From Aldehydirespirator sp963667505 (GTDB taxonomy: Bacteria; Actinomycetota; Acidimicrobiia; Acidimicrobiales; Aldehydirespiratoraceae), in NCBI GenBank assembly GCA_963667505.2, contig OY763490.2:1860001-1924000 (forward strand): a DNA stretch of 64,000 bases, given 5' to 3'. This document shows, one piece after another, positions 42,601 through 54,600 of the stretch. The first letter of the stretch is position 1, and every line of letters begins with the position of its first letter. Under the pieces are notes generated by a model, which saw only the letters and a program-made list of their open reading frames with translations, searched no databases and was not told the origin of the DNA. Made by a program: the position numbers and the translations under genes.

Positions 42601-45600
42601 GATGCCGACGGCGTTGACGGCCCGGATCCGGAACTGGTACTCGGTGTTGTGGCTGAGCCCGGTGGCGGTGTGCGCCAGCTTGGTGGGCTTGCCCTGCGGT
42701 GCGGCGGGGCTGATCTTGCTCCACGCCTGCAGACCGGCCGCGGTGTGTACCACGCCGCCGCTGCGGATGGCTTGCACTAGGAACTCGTAGTGCTTGTCCT
42801 TGGTAAACGTCCTGGAGAAGGTCAACAACGCCTGGTCACCGTCGCTGCCGATGAGGGTCGGCCCACGCCAGACGGCGTTGACGCCCCTTTCCCGGTAGTA
42901 GTACTGCCAGCGGATGATGTCGGTCAGGTTGGGGTTGCCCCACGACAGCGTGATCTCCTGGCTCGCGCCGGTGCCGATGACGAAGTTGGCGCCGCCCACA
43001 TCTGTGCGCAGTTGCCACTTAGTGATGGACGTGTTGTTGGGGTTGTCCCACTCCAGCACGGCCTGGGCGGCGCCCGAAATGGACCCGGTAGCCGCCAGGT
43101 TGGCCGGCGCGGCGGGAACCGGGATCGGCGTGGCCGACGCCTGATCCGACGCCGGGCCGTGACCGGCCGCGTTCACCGCCCTGATCCGGAACTTGTAGGC
43201 GGTGTTGTTGGTGAGACCGCTGGCGGTGTGCGACACAACCGACGCAGACGTGCTGATCGTCGCCCAGGCCGCAAGGTTCGTCACCGTCGGCGCGGTGCCG
43301 CTCGAGACCTGAGCACGCACCTGGTAGGTGTACTGCGTTCCGCTGGTCAGCGCGGTGGACGTGGTGAGGGTGTGCGACGTCACCGACGGGCAGCCGGCGT
43401 CGCCGGAGGTGGCGCAGATGTCCGTCCAGTTGCTGCCGTCGGTGCTGTGTTGCCACTTGGTGATGTTGGCGGTGCTGGACGCCGTCCATGACAACGCGAT
43501 CTCCTGGCCCGCCGCGCCGGAGCCCACCACGAAGTCAGCCGAGGTGCCGGTCCAGTGCCGCATTTGCCACTTGGTGATGGTCGAGTTGTCGGGGCTGGTC
43601 CACGCCAGCCCGACGGACTTGATCCCGACAGTGGCGGTGAGGCCCGTGGGCTTGGCCGGCGTGGGCTGGGCGGGCGCCGCCTCGGCTGACTCGTCGGACG
43701 CGACGCCGCTGCCGGTGGCGTTGACGGCGCGGATCTTGAACTTGTAGGCCGTGCCGTTGGTCAGGCCCGTCACCGTGTGCGAGGTAGTGGTGGCACCGCT
43801 GTTGGGTACCTCGGTCCAGTCGCCGTAGCTGCCGTAGCTGCCGCCTGAAGGCTTGGACTTGTACTGGTACTGCCACCCGGTGATGGTGGAGTTGTTGGGG
43901 TTGGTCCACGACAGGTCCACCTGGCCCTCGGTGAACAGGGCGACCGGCGTCCGACCAGTTTTGGCGACGGCGGAGAATCCGGCGGGCTTGGCCGGAATGG
44001 TGCTCACCGCCACCCCGGTGGAAGCAGTGCCGTCGCCCGCACCGTTGACTCCCCGGACCTGGAAGGTGTAGCTCTTGCCGTTGTCGAGGCCGGTCACCGT
44101 GTGGGACCGGGTCGAGTCGCCGGAGCTGGTGATGTCGCTCCACGAACCGTAGCCGCCGGCGCCCACCTTGGAGCGGTACTCCCACTCGTCCGCCCAGCGG
44201 CCGTCGCTGTTCTTCGTCCACGTCAGGGCCACTTCGGCGTTGCCGCCGGCGGCGCTGAGCGTCGGCGCGCCGGGCGCGCCGGCCACCGGCCGGGCGGTGG
44301 CGGTGCTCTGGGCGCCGGTGCCGACGGAGCTGACGGCGCGCAGCTTGAACGTGTACAGCTTGTTGTGCTCGAGCCCGCTGACGGTGTAGGAGGTGGCCGT
44401 CCTGCTGCCGCTGATCTTCGTCCAGACCTGCAGATCCGAGGCGGTGTAGACGGTCTCGCCGACCACGATGGCCCGCACCTGGAACTCGTACCGCGTGCCG
44501 GAGGTCAGCGTCTTCGTGAAGGCGTAGGAGGTCTGATCGGGGCTGCTGCCTGCCAGCGTCCAGTTGCCCCAGTTGCCTCCGACGGCCCGCTGCCTGTAGT
44601 CCCAGCGCGAGATCGTGCTCTTGCTCGGGTTGCCCCACTCCAGGGTGATCTTCTGGCTCGATCCGGTGCCCACCAAGAAGTCCGAGCCAGCGGTGGTCGA
44701 CCGCAGCTGCCACTCGGTGATGGTGGTGTCGGAGTGCGTGTCCCATGACAGCCCGACGGTGGCGCTGCCGGACGTGCTGGCCGTGGCGGTGAGGTTCGAG
44801 GGCGCGGCCGGCACAGCCCGCGGGGTGGCGGAGGCCTCGTCGGAGACCTCGCCGTCGCCCGCGGCGTTCACGGCTCTGATCTTGAAGGTGTGGGCCGTGC
44901 CGTTGGTGAGGCCGGTCACCGTGTGCGACGTGGTGGACGCGCCGCTGCTCGACATAGCCGTCCACGAGCCGTAGCTGCCGCCGGTCTTGTACTGGTACTT
45001 CCAGCCGGTGATGGTCGAGTTGTTGGGGTTGGTCCACGACAGCCTGACGGACTCGACCCCGGCGGTGGCGGTGAAGCCCGTGGGCTGGGCCGGGGTGGGC
45101 TGGGCGGGCGTGACCTCGGCTGACTCGTCGGACGCGACGCTGGCACCGCTGGCGTTTACGGCGCGGATCTTGAACTTGTAGGCCGTGCCGTGGGTGAGGC
45201 CGGTCAAGGTGTACGACGTGGTGGTCGCGCCGCTGCTCGGAATCGGCGTCCAACTCCCGTAAGACCCGTAGCTGCCGCCGGACGGCTGGGACTTGTACTG
45301 GTACTCCCAGTTGGTGATGGTGGAGTCGTTGGGGTCGGTCCAGGACAGGTCGACCTGGCCCTCGGTGAACAGGGCGATCGGCGTCTTGGCCGTCTTCGCC
45401 GCCGCGGAGAACCCGGCCGGCTTGGCCGGAGTGGTGGTCGGGCTGGCCACCGCCGAGGCCGTGCCGTTGCCGGCGGCGTTGACGCCGCGGACCTTGACGT
45501 TGTAGGTCGCGCCGGCGTTCAGAGTGGTCACCGTGTAGCTGCGGGTGGCGTCGCCGGAGTCGGGCACGTCCTTCCAGGTGGCCCCGTTGTCGGTGCTGTA

Positions 45601-48600
45601 CTGCCACTTGTCCACCCAGTGGCCGTCGCTGTTCTTGGTCCAGGAGAGGGCGATCTGCGCGTTGCCGCCGGTGGCGGTGACGGTGGGCGCCCCGGGCTTG
45701 CCGGCCACCGGGCGGGCGGTGGCGGTGGTGCTGGCCGCGCCGGTGCCGCTGGAGTTGGTGGCCCTCACCTGGAAGCCGTGCTGCGTGCCGTGGCTGAGGC
45801 CGGCCGCCTCGTGGCTCAGCTTGCTCGACACCGGGCCGGTCGGAGTGATCTTGGTCCACGCCTGCAAGCCCGTTATGGGCTGGGAGGTGCCGGCCCCGCC
45901 GATGCGGTTCACCTCGAAGGTGTACGACCCGCCGCTGGCCAGCGTGGCGTTGAAGCTGTGCGACGTGGCGGCGGCAGCGGCGTCGAGTCTCGTCCCCACC
46001 CGAAGGCCGGTCACCCAAGGGGAAGTGAAGTTGGTGGACATCGCCCGGACTCGGAACGGGTAGACCTGCCCGGCGGTCAGCGTCGCGGTGTAGGCGTAGC
46101 CGTTGAGCGTGGCGATCGAGCACGGCAGGTCGGGGTCGTTAGGGTCACACGGGATGGTCCCCCAGGTGGTCCCGCCGTCGGTGGTGTACTGATAGCTGGT
46201 GACGGTGAGGTTTTCAGGGCGATCCCAGCTCAGGGTGATCCTCTGCGGGGCCCCGGTGCCGATCACCACTTCGCGCGCCGATGCGCCCAGCCGCTGCACT
46301 CGCAGGCTCCATCCGGTGATGGAGGAGTCATTGGGATCGGGCCAATCCAGGGTGACCTCCTGGCTGGAGCCGGTCCCGACCACGAAGTCGGCGCCGCCGG
46401 AGGGCCACTGCCGGTATTGCCACTTGCTGATGCTCGAGTCGCTGGGGTCGGTCCACGACAGCGTCGCCTTGGCGGCGCCGGAGGTGGAGGCCGCCGCGGC
46501 CAGGTTGGCGGGCGCGGCGGGCACCGACTTGGGCGTGGCCGACACCTCGTCGGAAGCGGCGCCGTCGCCGGAGTTGTTCACCGCCCTGATCTGGAACGTG
46601 TAGGCCTTGTCGTTGTCGAGGCCGGTCACGGTGAAGGTCGTGGTGCCGGCCCCGCTGCCGGCGATGTCGGTCCAGCCCTTGGTACCGGTGGTGGGCCAGC
46701 TCGCGCTGCTCTCCTTCTTGCGGTACTCCCACTCGGTGATGCTGCTGTTGTTGGGGTTCGTCCACGCCAGATCCACGCTGGCGTCGCGGGCCGTGGCCGT
46801 GAGCCCGGTGGGCTTGGCCGGCACCTCGACCGGCGTGGCCGTCACCTGGTCGGAGGGGGCGCCGTCGCCGTAGGTGTTCACGGCGCGGATCTGGAAGGTG
46901 TAGGAGGTGTCGGTGGTGAGGCCCGTCACGGTGTGCGAGGTGGTGGACGCGTTGCTGCTCGGAATCGGCGTCCAGGAGCCGTAGGCGTCGCCGCCGGCCT
47001 TGCGGCGGTACTCCCAGCGGATGATGCCGGAGTCGCCGGGGTCGGTCCACGCCAGTTCCACCGACTGGAACCGGGCGGTGGCCGTGAAGCCGCTCGGCTT
47101 GGCTGGGCCGGACTTGGGCGTGGCCGACGCCTCGTCGGACTCCGCGCCGTCGCCGGAGGCGTTGACCGCCCGGACCTTGAACTTGTGCTCGGTGTCGTTG
47201 GTGAGGCCGCCGATGCTGAACGCCGTGGCGGCGATGGTCGTCCACGCCCGCAGGCCGCTCACCGACACGGTGTTGCTGGCCGCGATGTAGCCCCGCACCC
47301 GGAAGGTGTAGGAGGTGCCGCTGGTCAGTGCGGAGGTGGTCAGCTTGTAAGACGTCTGGGCGCCCACCGCGCACGGCGAGTCGCACGGGATGTCGCGCCA
47401 TGTCCGCCCGTCGGTGCTGTACTGGTACTTGGTGATGCTGGAGTCGCCCGGGTTGTGCCACCTCAGCGTGATCTCCTGCGACCCGCCCGTGCCCGCCACG
47501 ACGGCACCGTTGTTGGTCAGCATCGGCGTCCACGAGCCGTAGGCCCCCTCGCCCGCCTTGTACTGGTACTCCCAGCGGAGGATGGTGGTGTCGCTCGGGT
47601 CGGTCCAGGCCAGGTTCACCCTGCCGTCCTTGGGCGTGGCGGCGAGGCCGGCCGGCTTGGCGGGCTTGGCTATGGGCGTGGCCTTGACCGGCTCGGAGGC
47701 CGCGCCGTTGCCGTAGGTGTTCACGCCGCGCACCAGGAACGTGTACTCGGTGCCGTTGGTCAGACCCGTGGCGGTGACTGCGGTGGCGTTGCCCCAGAGT
47801 TGGCTGCTGTTGATCGTGAGCACGACCTGCACGGGCAGCGGTGTGAAGCCCGGCGGGCACAGGGGGCACGGCGGGGGCCCGGGCGGCGCCGATGCCAGCC
47901 GGGCGTTGACGGTCTGGGCCGTGTTCCAGTTCTCAGGGGTGAAGGTGAGCGTCGACGGCGTGAACACCGCCTCGGTCTGGGAGAGGGTGATCTTCACGTT
48001 AGACGCGGGCTTGGCGGGGAGCTTGACGGTGAAGCTCTGATCGGTCTGCCAGTTGTCACTGGTGAAGCCGAGCTGGTTCGGGGTGTTGACGACGGCGGTC
48101 TCCACGTTCGACCAGGTGGCGCCGTTGTCGCTGCTGTACTGCCAGTGGGTGGTGGCGGCGCTGCCGCTGTAGGTCCACTCCAGGTCCACCTGGGCGTCGC
48201 CGGGCGTGGCCGTGGGCTGGCTCGGCGCCGAAGGCACGGGCTGGGGTGTCGCGGTCACCTCGGCGGAGGGCGTGCCGTTGCCGGAGGGGCTCACGGCGCG
48301 GATGCGGTAGGTGTAGGCCGTGCCGTTGGTGAGCCCGTAGTCCGAGAACATCGTCAGCGAGTCCACGTTGGTGTAGACGCTTCTGATCTCGAAGGTGTAG
48401 CGCACGTTGCGGGTCAGCCCGGTGAAGGTGAAGCTGGCGGTGGCAGCGCTGCTGTTGGGCACGTCGGCCCACACTTCCCAACTCGCCCCGTCGGGCTTCT
48501 TGCGGAACTGGTACTTCTGGATGTTCGAGTTGCCCGGATTCCGCCAGCTGTACGCCTTGGTGTGTACGCCGAGCGTGTTCGGCACCCGGTGGACGTCGTA

Positions 48601-51600
48601 CACCACGGTCATGAGGCCGATGTCCGTCCAGGCCACGTTGGTCCAAGCGCCGGTGGTCTTGCGCTGGTACTGCCATTTCGTGATGCTGCTGTCGGCCGGG
48701 TCGGCCCAGGTCAGGTCCACGCCGGCGCTGCGCGCCGTGGCGGTGAGGCCGGTGGGCGCGGCCGGCGGCGGCACCGGGGTGACGGTGGCCTCGTCGGAGG
48801 CGGCGCCCGACCCGTAGGGGTTCACCCCCCTGATCTGGAACTTGTACTCGGTGCCGTTGGTGAGGGTGGCCACCGTGTGCGAGACGGTGTTCGCATGGCT
48901 GCCGGTCATCGCCGTCCAGTCGCCGTAGCTGCCGTAGCTGCCGCCGGAGGGCTTGGACTTGTGGCGGTACTCCCAGCTGGCGACCGCGGCGGTGCCGCCG
49001 TAGTCCCACTCCAGCAGCACGCTGGCGTCGCGGGCGGCGGCGGTGAGCGTCCTTGGCTTCTGCGGCGCGGGCTTGGGCGTGGCGGTGGCGTTGTCGGAGG
49101 CGTCGCCGTTGCCGGCGGCGTTCACGGCCCGCACCTGGAACGTGTAGAGCGTGTTGTTGGTGAGCGTCGTCACCTCGTGGGCGGTCACAGTGGAGCAGTC
49201 GGTCTGGGGCAGCGAGCTGGTGCAGATCGCCGTCCAGTTGCCGAAGTTGCCCACCCCGCTCTTGGTGCGCAGCTCCCACTTGCTGATGGTGGGGTTGCCG
49301 GGGTTGGTCCAGGCCAGGTCGGCCTTCTGGTCGCCGGCGGCAGCGGTGAGGCCGGCCGTCTTGGCCGGGCGCAGCGGCGCGACGACGACGTCTGAGACGG
49401 GGCCGGCGCCGCCGGCGGTGACAGCCCTGATCTGGAACCAGTAGGCCTTGCCGTAGGAGAGGCCGGTGAAGGTGTGCGAGGTGGTGGCAGCGCCGCTCGA
49501 GGGCACCGCGGCCCAGGTGACGGCCGCGGGGGTGGCCGTCGCCGCGGTCAGCGCATGGGTGGTGCCCGCGAGCATGACGGCCCGCACCTGGAAGGTGTAG
49601 GCGGTGCCGTTGGTGAGGTTGGCCACGGTGTGCGCGGTGGTGCTGCCGCTGGTGGTGATGGTGGCCCACGCCTCAAGGCCGGTCACCGCCACGGTGTTGT
49701 CGGCGGCGATGTAGCCCCGCACCTGGTAGGTGTAGGCGGCGCCCGCGGTGAGGGTGGCGGTCAGCTTGTGGGAGGTCTGGGCGCCCACCGTACACCCGGA
49801 CGTACACGGGATGTCGGTCCAGGCGGCGCCGTCGGTGCTGTACTGGTATTTGGTGATGCTGGAGTTGTTCGGGTTGGCCCATTCCAGGGTGATCTGCTGC
49901 GAGCTGCCGGTGCCCTCCACGAAGTCGGCGTTGGTTCCGGCCCGGTTGCGCAGCTGCCACGCGGTGATGTTGGACACCTGGGTGCTGTCGGCGGCCAGCC
50001 ACGACAGCGACACGCCGCCGTCGCGGGGGAACGCCAGCAGGCCGCCATCGGCAGACTCGGCGCTGTCAAGGCGCAGATACTCGTAGCCGGTGATGGCCGA
50101 GTCGCTCGGGTCGGTCCAGGCCAGGTTGACGGTGGTGTCGGTGGCGGTGTCCACGGTGGCGGTGAACCCGGTGGGCTTGGCCGCGATGTAGGCGGGGGTG
50201 ACCGTCGCCGACGCGCTCAAGCCGTTGCCGGTGGCGTTCACCGCCCGCAGCCGCATCTCGTAGGCCGTGCCGTTGGTGAGGGGGGTGACGGTGAACGACG
50301 TCTTGGACGGACAGGTGGCGTCGCTCGAGGTGACGCACACGTCGGCCCAGGTGGCGCCGCCGTCCTTGCTGTACTCGTACTTGGTGATGGTGGAGTCGCT
50401 GGGGTCGTCCCAGGTCAGGACGGCCTGTCCGTGGCCCGGGGTGGCGGTGAAGCCGCTGGGCTTGACGGGCACGGCCACCGGGGTGCCCGACACCGACGCC
50501 GAGGCCGCTCCCTTGCCGTCGCGGTTCACGGCCCTGATCTGCACGTCGTAGGAGGTGGCGTTGGACAGCGCCGAGCCGCCGATGGCAGTCACGTCGGCCG
50601 AGGTGGTGGCAGCCGAACTGCCGCTCACCGCCGTCCAGCCCTCGGTGCCGGTGGTGAGCCAGCTTCCCGACGTGAGCTTGACCCGGTACTCGTAGCCGGT
50701 GATCGGGTTGATGTGGCCGGTGGGGGCGGTCCAGCTCACCCGCAGCGCCTGGCCGCCCGCGGTGGCCGCCAGGCTGGTGGGCGCGCCGGGCACGTCGGTG
50801 GGGGTCACGGTGACCTCGTCGGACACCGGGCCCGGTTCGCCGAATTCGCTGTTGGCCCGCACGCGGAACGTGTGAACCGTGTTGGCCGTGAGGCCGGTCA
50901 CAACCCTGGTGGAATGCGGAGTCGTCCACGCCCCGTAGTCGCCGGTGGTCTTGTACTGGATTTGGTAGGAATACGCCGTCGCGCCGCTCGGAGTTCCCCA
51001 GCTCAGCGTGGCCGACTTGGTTCCGGCAGTAGCCGTCAGGCTCGGTACCTTGCCGGGCCGTGTCTTGGTGGTGGTGACGGACGGGTCGGATGCGGCGCCG
51101 ACGCCGCTGGCGTTCACGGCGCGGAGTTGGAACGTGAGGGTGTCTGCAGAGCTGCTGGATTCCAGGAGGTCGCCCACCGTGTGGGATGTGGTGGTGGCGT
51201 TGCTGCTGGAGATGTTCTGCCAACTGCCGTAGCTGCCGCTGACCGCGTAGAAGAACCGGTACTGATAGCCGGTGATCGACGAGTTGCTCGGGTCGTCCCA
51301 GCTCAGGTGGACTCGGGAGGCATATCGGTTTTGTCCTTTGGAGTATCTCCCACCGCCGACGGCGAGGAAGTTGGTCGGCTTGGCGGGCACCGGCCTGGGG
51401 GTGGCGGTGGCGCCGTCGGAGGCGGCGCCGGTGCCCTTGTAGTTGGTGGCCCGCACCTTGAAGGTGTAGGCCGAGTCGTTGGTCAGCGGGGAGACTGTGA
51501 CCGACGTGGTGGAGGCGCTGCTGTCGGGCACGTCGGTCCAGGTGGTGCCGCCGTCTTTGCTGTACTGCCATTTGATGATCGACGAGTCGTTGGGATTGGT

Positions 51601-54600
51601 CCACGACAGGCTGACCGACCGGTCGCCCGGGGCGGCCGTGAGGCCGGTGGGCTTGGCCGGAACGGCGGAGGGCAGCGTGATGGTCGCCCCGGTCGAGGGC
51701 CGACCCGAGAGGATGTTGGCCCCCGTGCCCTTCTTGGCCCGGATGCGGAACTCGTAGCCCGTGCCGTCGGTCAGGCCGGTGGTGATATCGTGGGTCACGG
51801 TCGTGGCCCCGCTGGAGGCGATGGCCGTCCACGCTTCGGGCCACGCCATGCCCTGGGCCGTCCGCGGGCGCGACGTGTCGGTCGGCTGGCGGGCTTCCAC
51901 CACCTCGTCGTTGGCCTTGACGGCCCGCACCATCACTTCGTAGGCCGTGCTGGCCGTGAGACCGGTGACGTTCTTGGTGGTCACGCTCCCCACGTCGGTC
52001 CAGTTGCTCCACAGCAGCTCGCCGCTCTTGAGCGTGCGGTACCGGTAGGAGGTAGCGCCGCCCACCGCCTCCCAAGTGAGCGTGACCGCCCCGGAGGAAT
52101 CGGTGGTCACATCGAGGGCACCTTCGGCGATCTTGACCGTGGTGTCCGTCAGCCCCACGAGGTAGCGGATTTGCGCCTCGTATGTGGTGCCGCTCACCAG
52201 GCTGGAGTCTTGGATGCGGTGGCTGGTTCGGTCCTTGCAGTTGGGGCTGCCGGTGTTCTGGCCGCAGATCTCAGTCCACGATCCCCACGAGCCGCCCGAG
52301 GGTCGGATGCGGTACTGCCAGGCGGTGATGGTGTTGACCACCGACGAGCCCGGCGCCTGCCACAGCACCGTGTCCAGTTCCTGGGTGCCGGGGGCCCGCT
52401 GCTGGTACTCGTAGCTCGTGATGTTGGTGTTGCCGGGGTCGGTCCAGTCGAGAACCACCTTGCCGGTGTCCAGGGAAACGGCGAAGCCCGTTGGCGCGGC
52501 CAGCGCGGGTCGGACGACAATTTGGGGATCAACCTCCACGATGCGACCGGCCCCCTGGCTGTTGACCGCCCGCGCCTGTAGATCGTAGGTCGTATCGTTC
52601 AGCAGGCCGGTGAAGGTGTGACTGTAGGTGTTCTGGCCGGAAACCACGGCCACGTCGGTCCACGGGCCAGCGATGATCTCGCCCGGCGGATCTTCTTGGT
52701 TGGGGGTTTTCCAGCGGACCTGGGACTTTGTGACTGGATTGCCCGGCGGGTCTGACGGTTTGGTCCATGTGAGCGTGGCCCGCCCGTCGTCAGCCGTGGC
52801 CGAGAGCCCGGTGGGAGCGTCGGGCGTGCCCTCCTTCTGGAACGTGATCGTGTAGTCGCCGGAGACCTCGCCGGTGCTGTCCTCCACCTGGAAGGTCATG
52901 ATGCTGCCGGTGAAGTTGCCAGCGGGATAGAAGTGCAGGGAGAGCTTGTAGCCCGTGGGATTGGCCACGCTGATGCTCGCCCCCGTGCCGGGCGTGTAGG
53001 ATCCCTGCCTGCAGTAGACGTTATTGGGCCGGCGGCGGCATAGGGAGTTGTCCCTGAGTTTCTTGACCCACAGGTGCCCTCCCGTCGGCGAGGTTTTGAT
53101 AATGAAGTTGGTGTACGCGTTGCTGTCGGTATCGTTGTAGGTGATCGTCTTGTAGGGGATCTGCACAGCCTTCGCCGGCACGTCCACCGTGAAGTCGGCG
53201 CTGGTGGGGGCCGCGTTGGAGTCCACCGATCGGGCCACCAACTCGGGGGTGCCGATGCTGGAGTAGTTGGCGTCGGAGCTGGAGGCGGTGTGGACCAGCG
53301 TGGACGACTCGTCGACGTTGTTGTCGGCGTCGCGGGAGGCGGTCACCGTCACCGTCTGGGCCGTGTCCCAGGTGGAGTTGGTGAAGGTGAGGGAGGTGGT
53401 CGAGATGGCGGGAACGGTCGCGTGGGTGCCCGTCTTGCGGGAGATGGCCACGGTCACGTCGTTGGTGGGCTGGGAGCCGAGCTTCACGGTGTAGGTGCCG
53501 GTGGCGTCGCCGGTGCTGGGCTCGGTCACGTCGAGGCTGGTCTTGCTGAGCACGATCCAGCCCTTCATGGCGTGGGTGACGTCGTCCGAGGGCGGCGAGT
53601 CATCCACTCCGGCCGCGGTGCCCACCACCCGAAGCGTGTAGGTGGTGCCGGGAGTGAAGCGGCTGCCGCTCTCGGGGATGACATCGGTGCTCACGTCTCC
53701 GGCGGTCACGCAGCGACCGTCGGCGTATGACTCCGAGCCCGACTTCCAGCAGAGCTTGTAGCCGGTGGCGCCGGTCTTCTTGGTCCAGGAGAGCTTGATG
53801 CCGCCGCCCTCCTGGGAGGCGGTCACGCCGTCGATCTTGGCGATCACGTCGTCGTCCTTGATCGTCAGCACGGGGCCGGTGGCCGACGAGGTAACCCATC
53901 CGTCGGTGGTGGTGGTGGTGCCGATCGTGGCCGGCTTCTTGTCCAGGGTCATGGTCTTGGTGTAGTCGGACGCGTCGGTGGTGTTGTTCACCGCGGTGAG
54001 GGTCTGGGTGGCGGAGGTGGCGCCCGCGGGGATGGTGATGGCGCTCACCGTGTAGGCGGATGTGTCCTGGGGAACGGCCACCTTCAGGTCGTGGGTCCAT
54101 CCCCGGAGCGACGATGAGGTGGCCTTCACCGTCGAGGTGGTGGCACCCCCCACCCGCTCATAGATTTGGTTCGGGTCCAACGAGAGCGTGATCTCCGGCC
54201 GCTGGTAGCTGGTGGCCAGGCCGTACTTGAGCGCCGGGTACTGGTTGTTCCTGCCGAAGTCCCACGGGTCTTGCGTGCCGGTCGCGGTGGTGTCGAGGTC
54301 GCGGTTCCAGTCCTTGTAGATGCTGGTTCCGGTGCCGTAGGCGGTGGGCGTCTGGAGAGCGCTGGTGGCCTTGCCCTCGGGCGCGTTGGTGTCGACGTCG
54401 TCGGCGATACCCGAGGTGGTGGTGTCCCAGTAGGAGTTGGTGGTGGTGCCCGACGTCACCGTGCCGACCAGGCCATTGGCCCCGGTTGTCTTCGTGCAGG
54501 TGACGGCGTTGTTGGGGCATGTGGCGGTGGCCGAGGGCGCACCGGTGGAGTAGGCGTCGGTGATGTTGGCGTTCTGCTCCCCCACGAGGCCGCCGGCGTA

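Larger units (their letters stand above)
37400..52800 (-). other. FN3 array of the right giant protein with systematically nested domains
   Basis: Tandem FN3 domains have the pattern P--P--L-A---G---L-W--P--S-I--W-Y (strands A-C), then W--I--S---T-SHTVTGL-NGT-Y-F-VRAVN--G-G--S (strands C' to G). At about twelve places the chain leaves a domain after strand C and enters a complete new FN3. It then returns with the missing W--I...VRAVN half. Approximate spans: 38,130-39,420; 40,085-40,605; 41,215-41,690; 41,720-42,280; 42,590-43,110; 43,140-43,655; 44,300-44,805; 45,712-46,525; 47,110-47,660; 48,270-48,770; 49,360-50,185; 51,670-52,500. Guest domains often begin DFVVGTGSSQ or a close variant. 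Confidence 0.72.
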
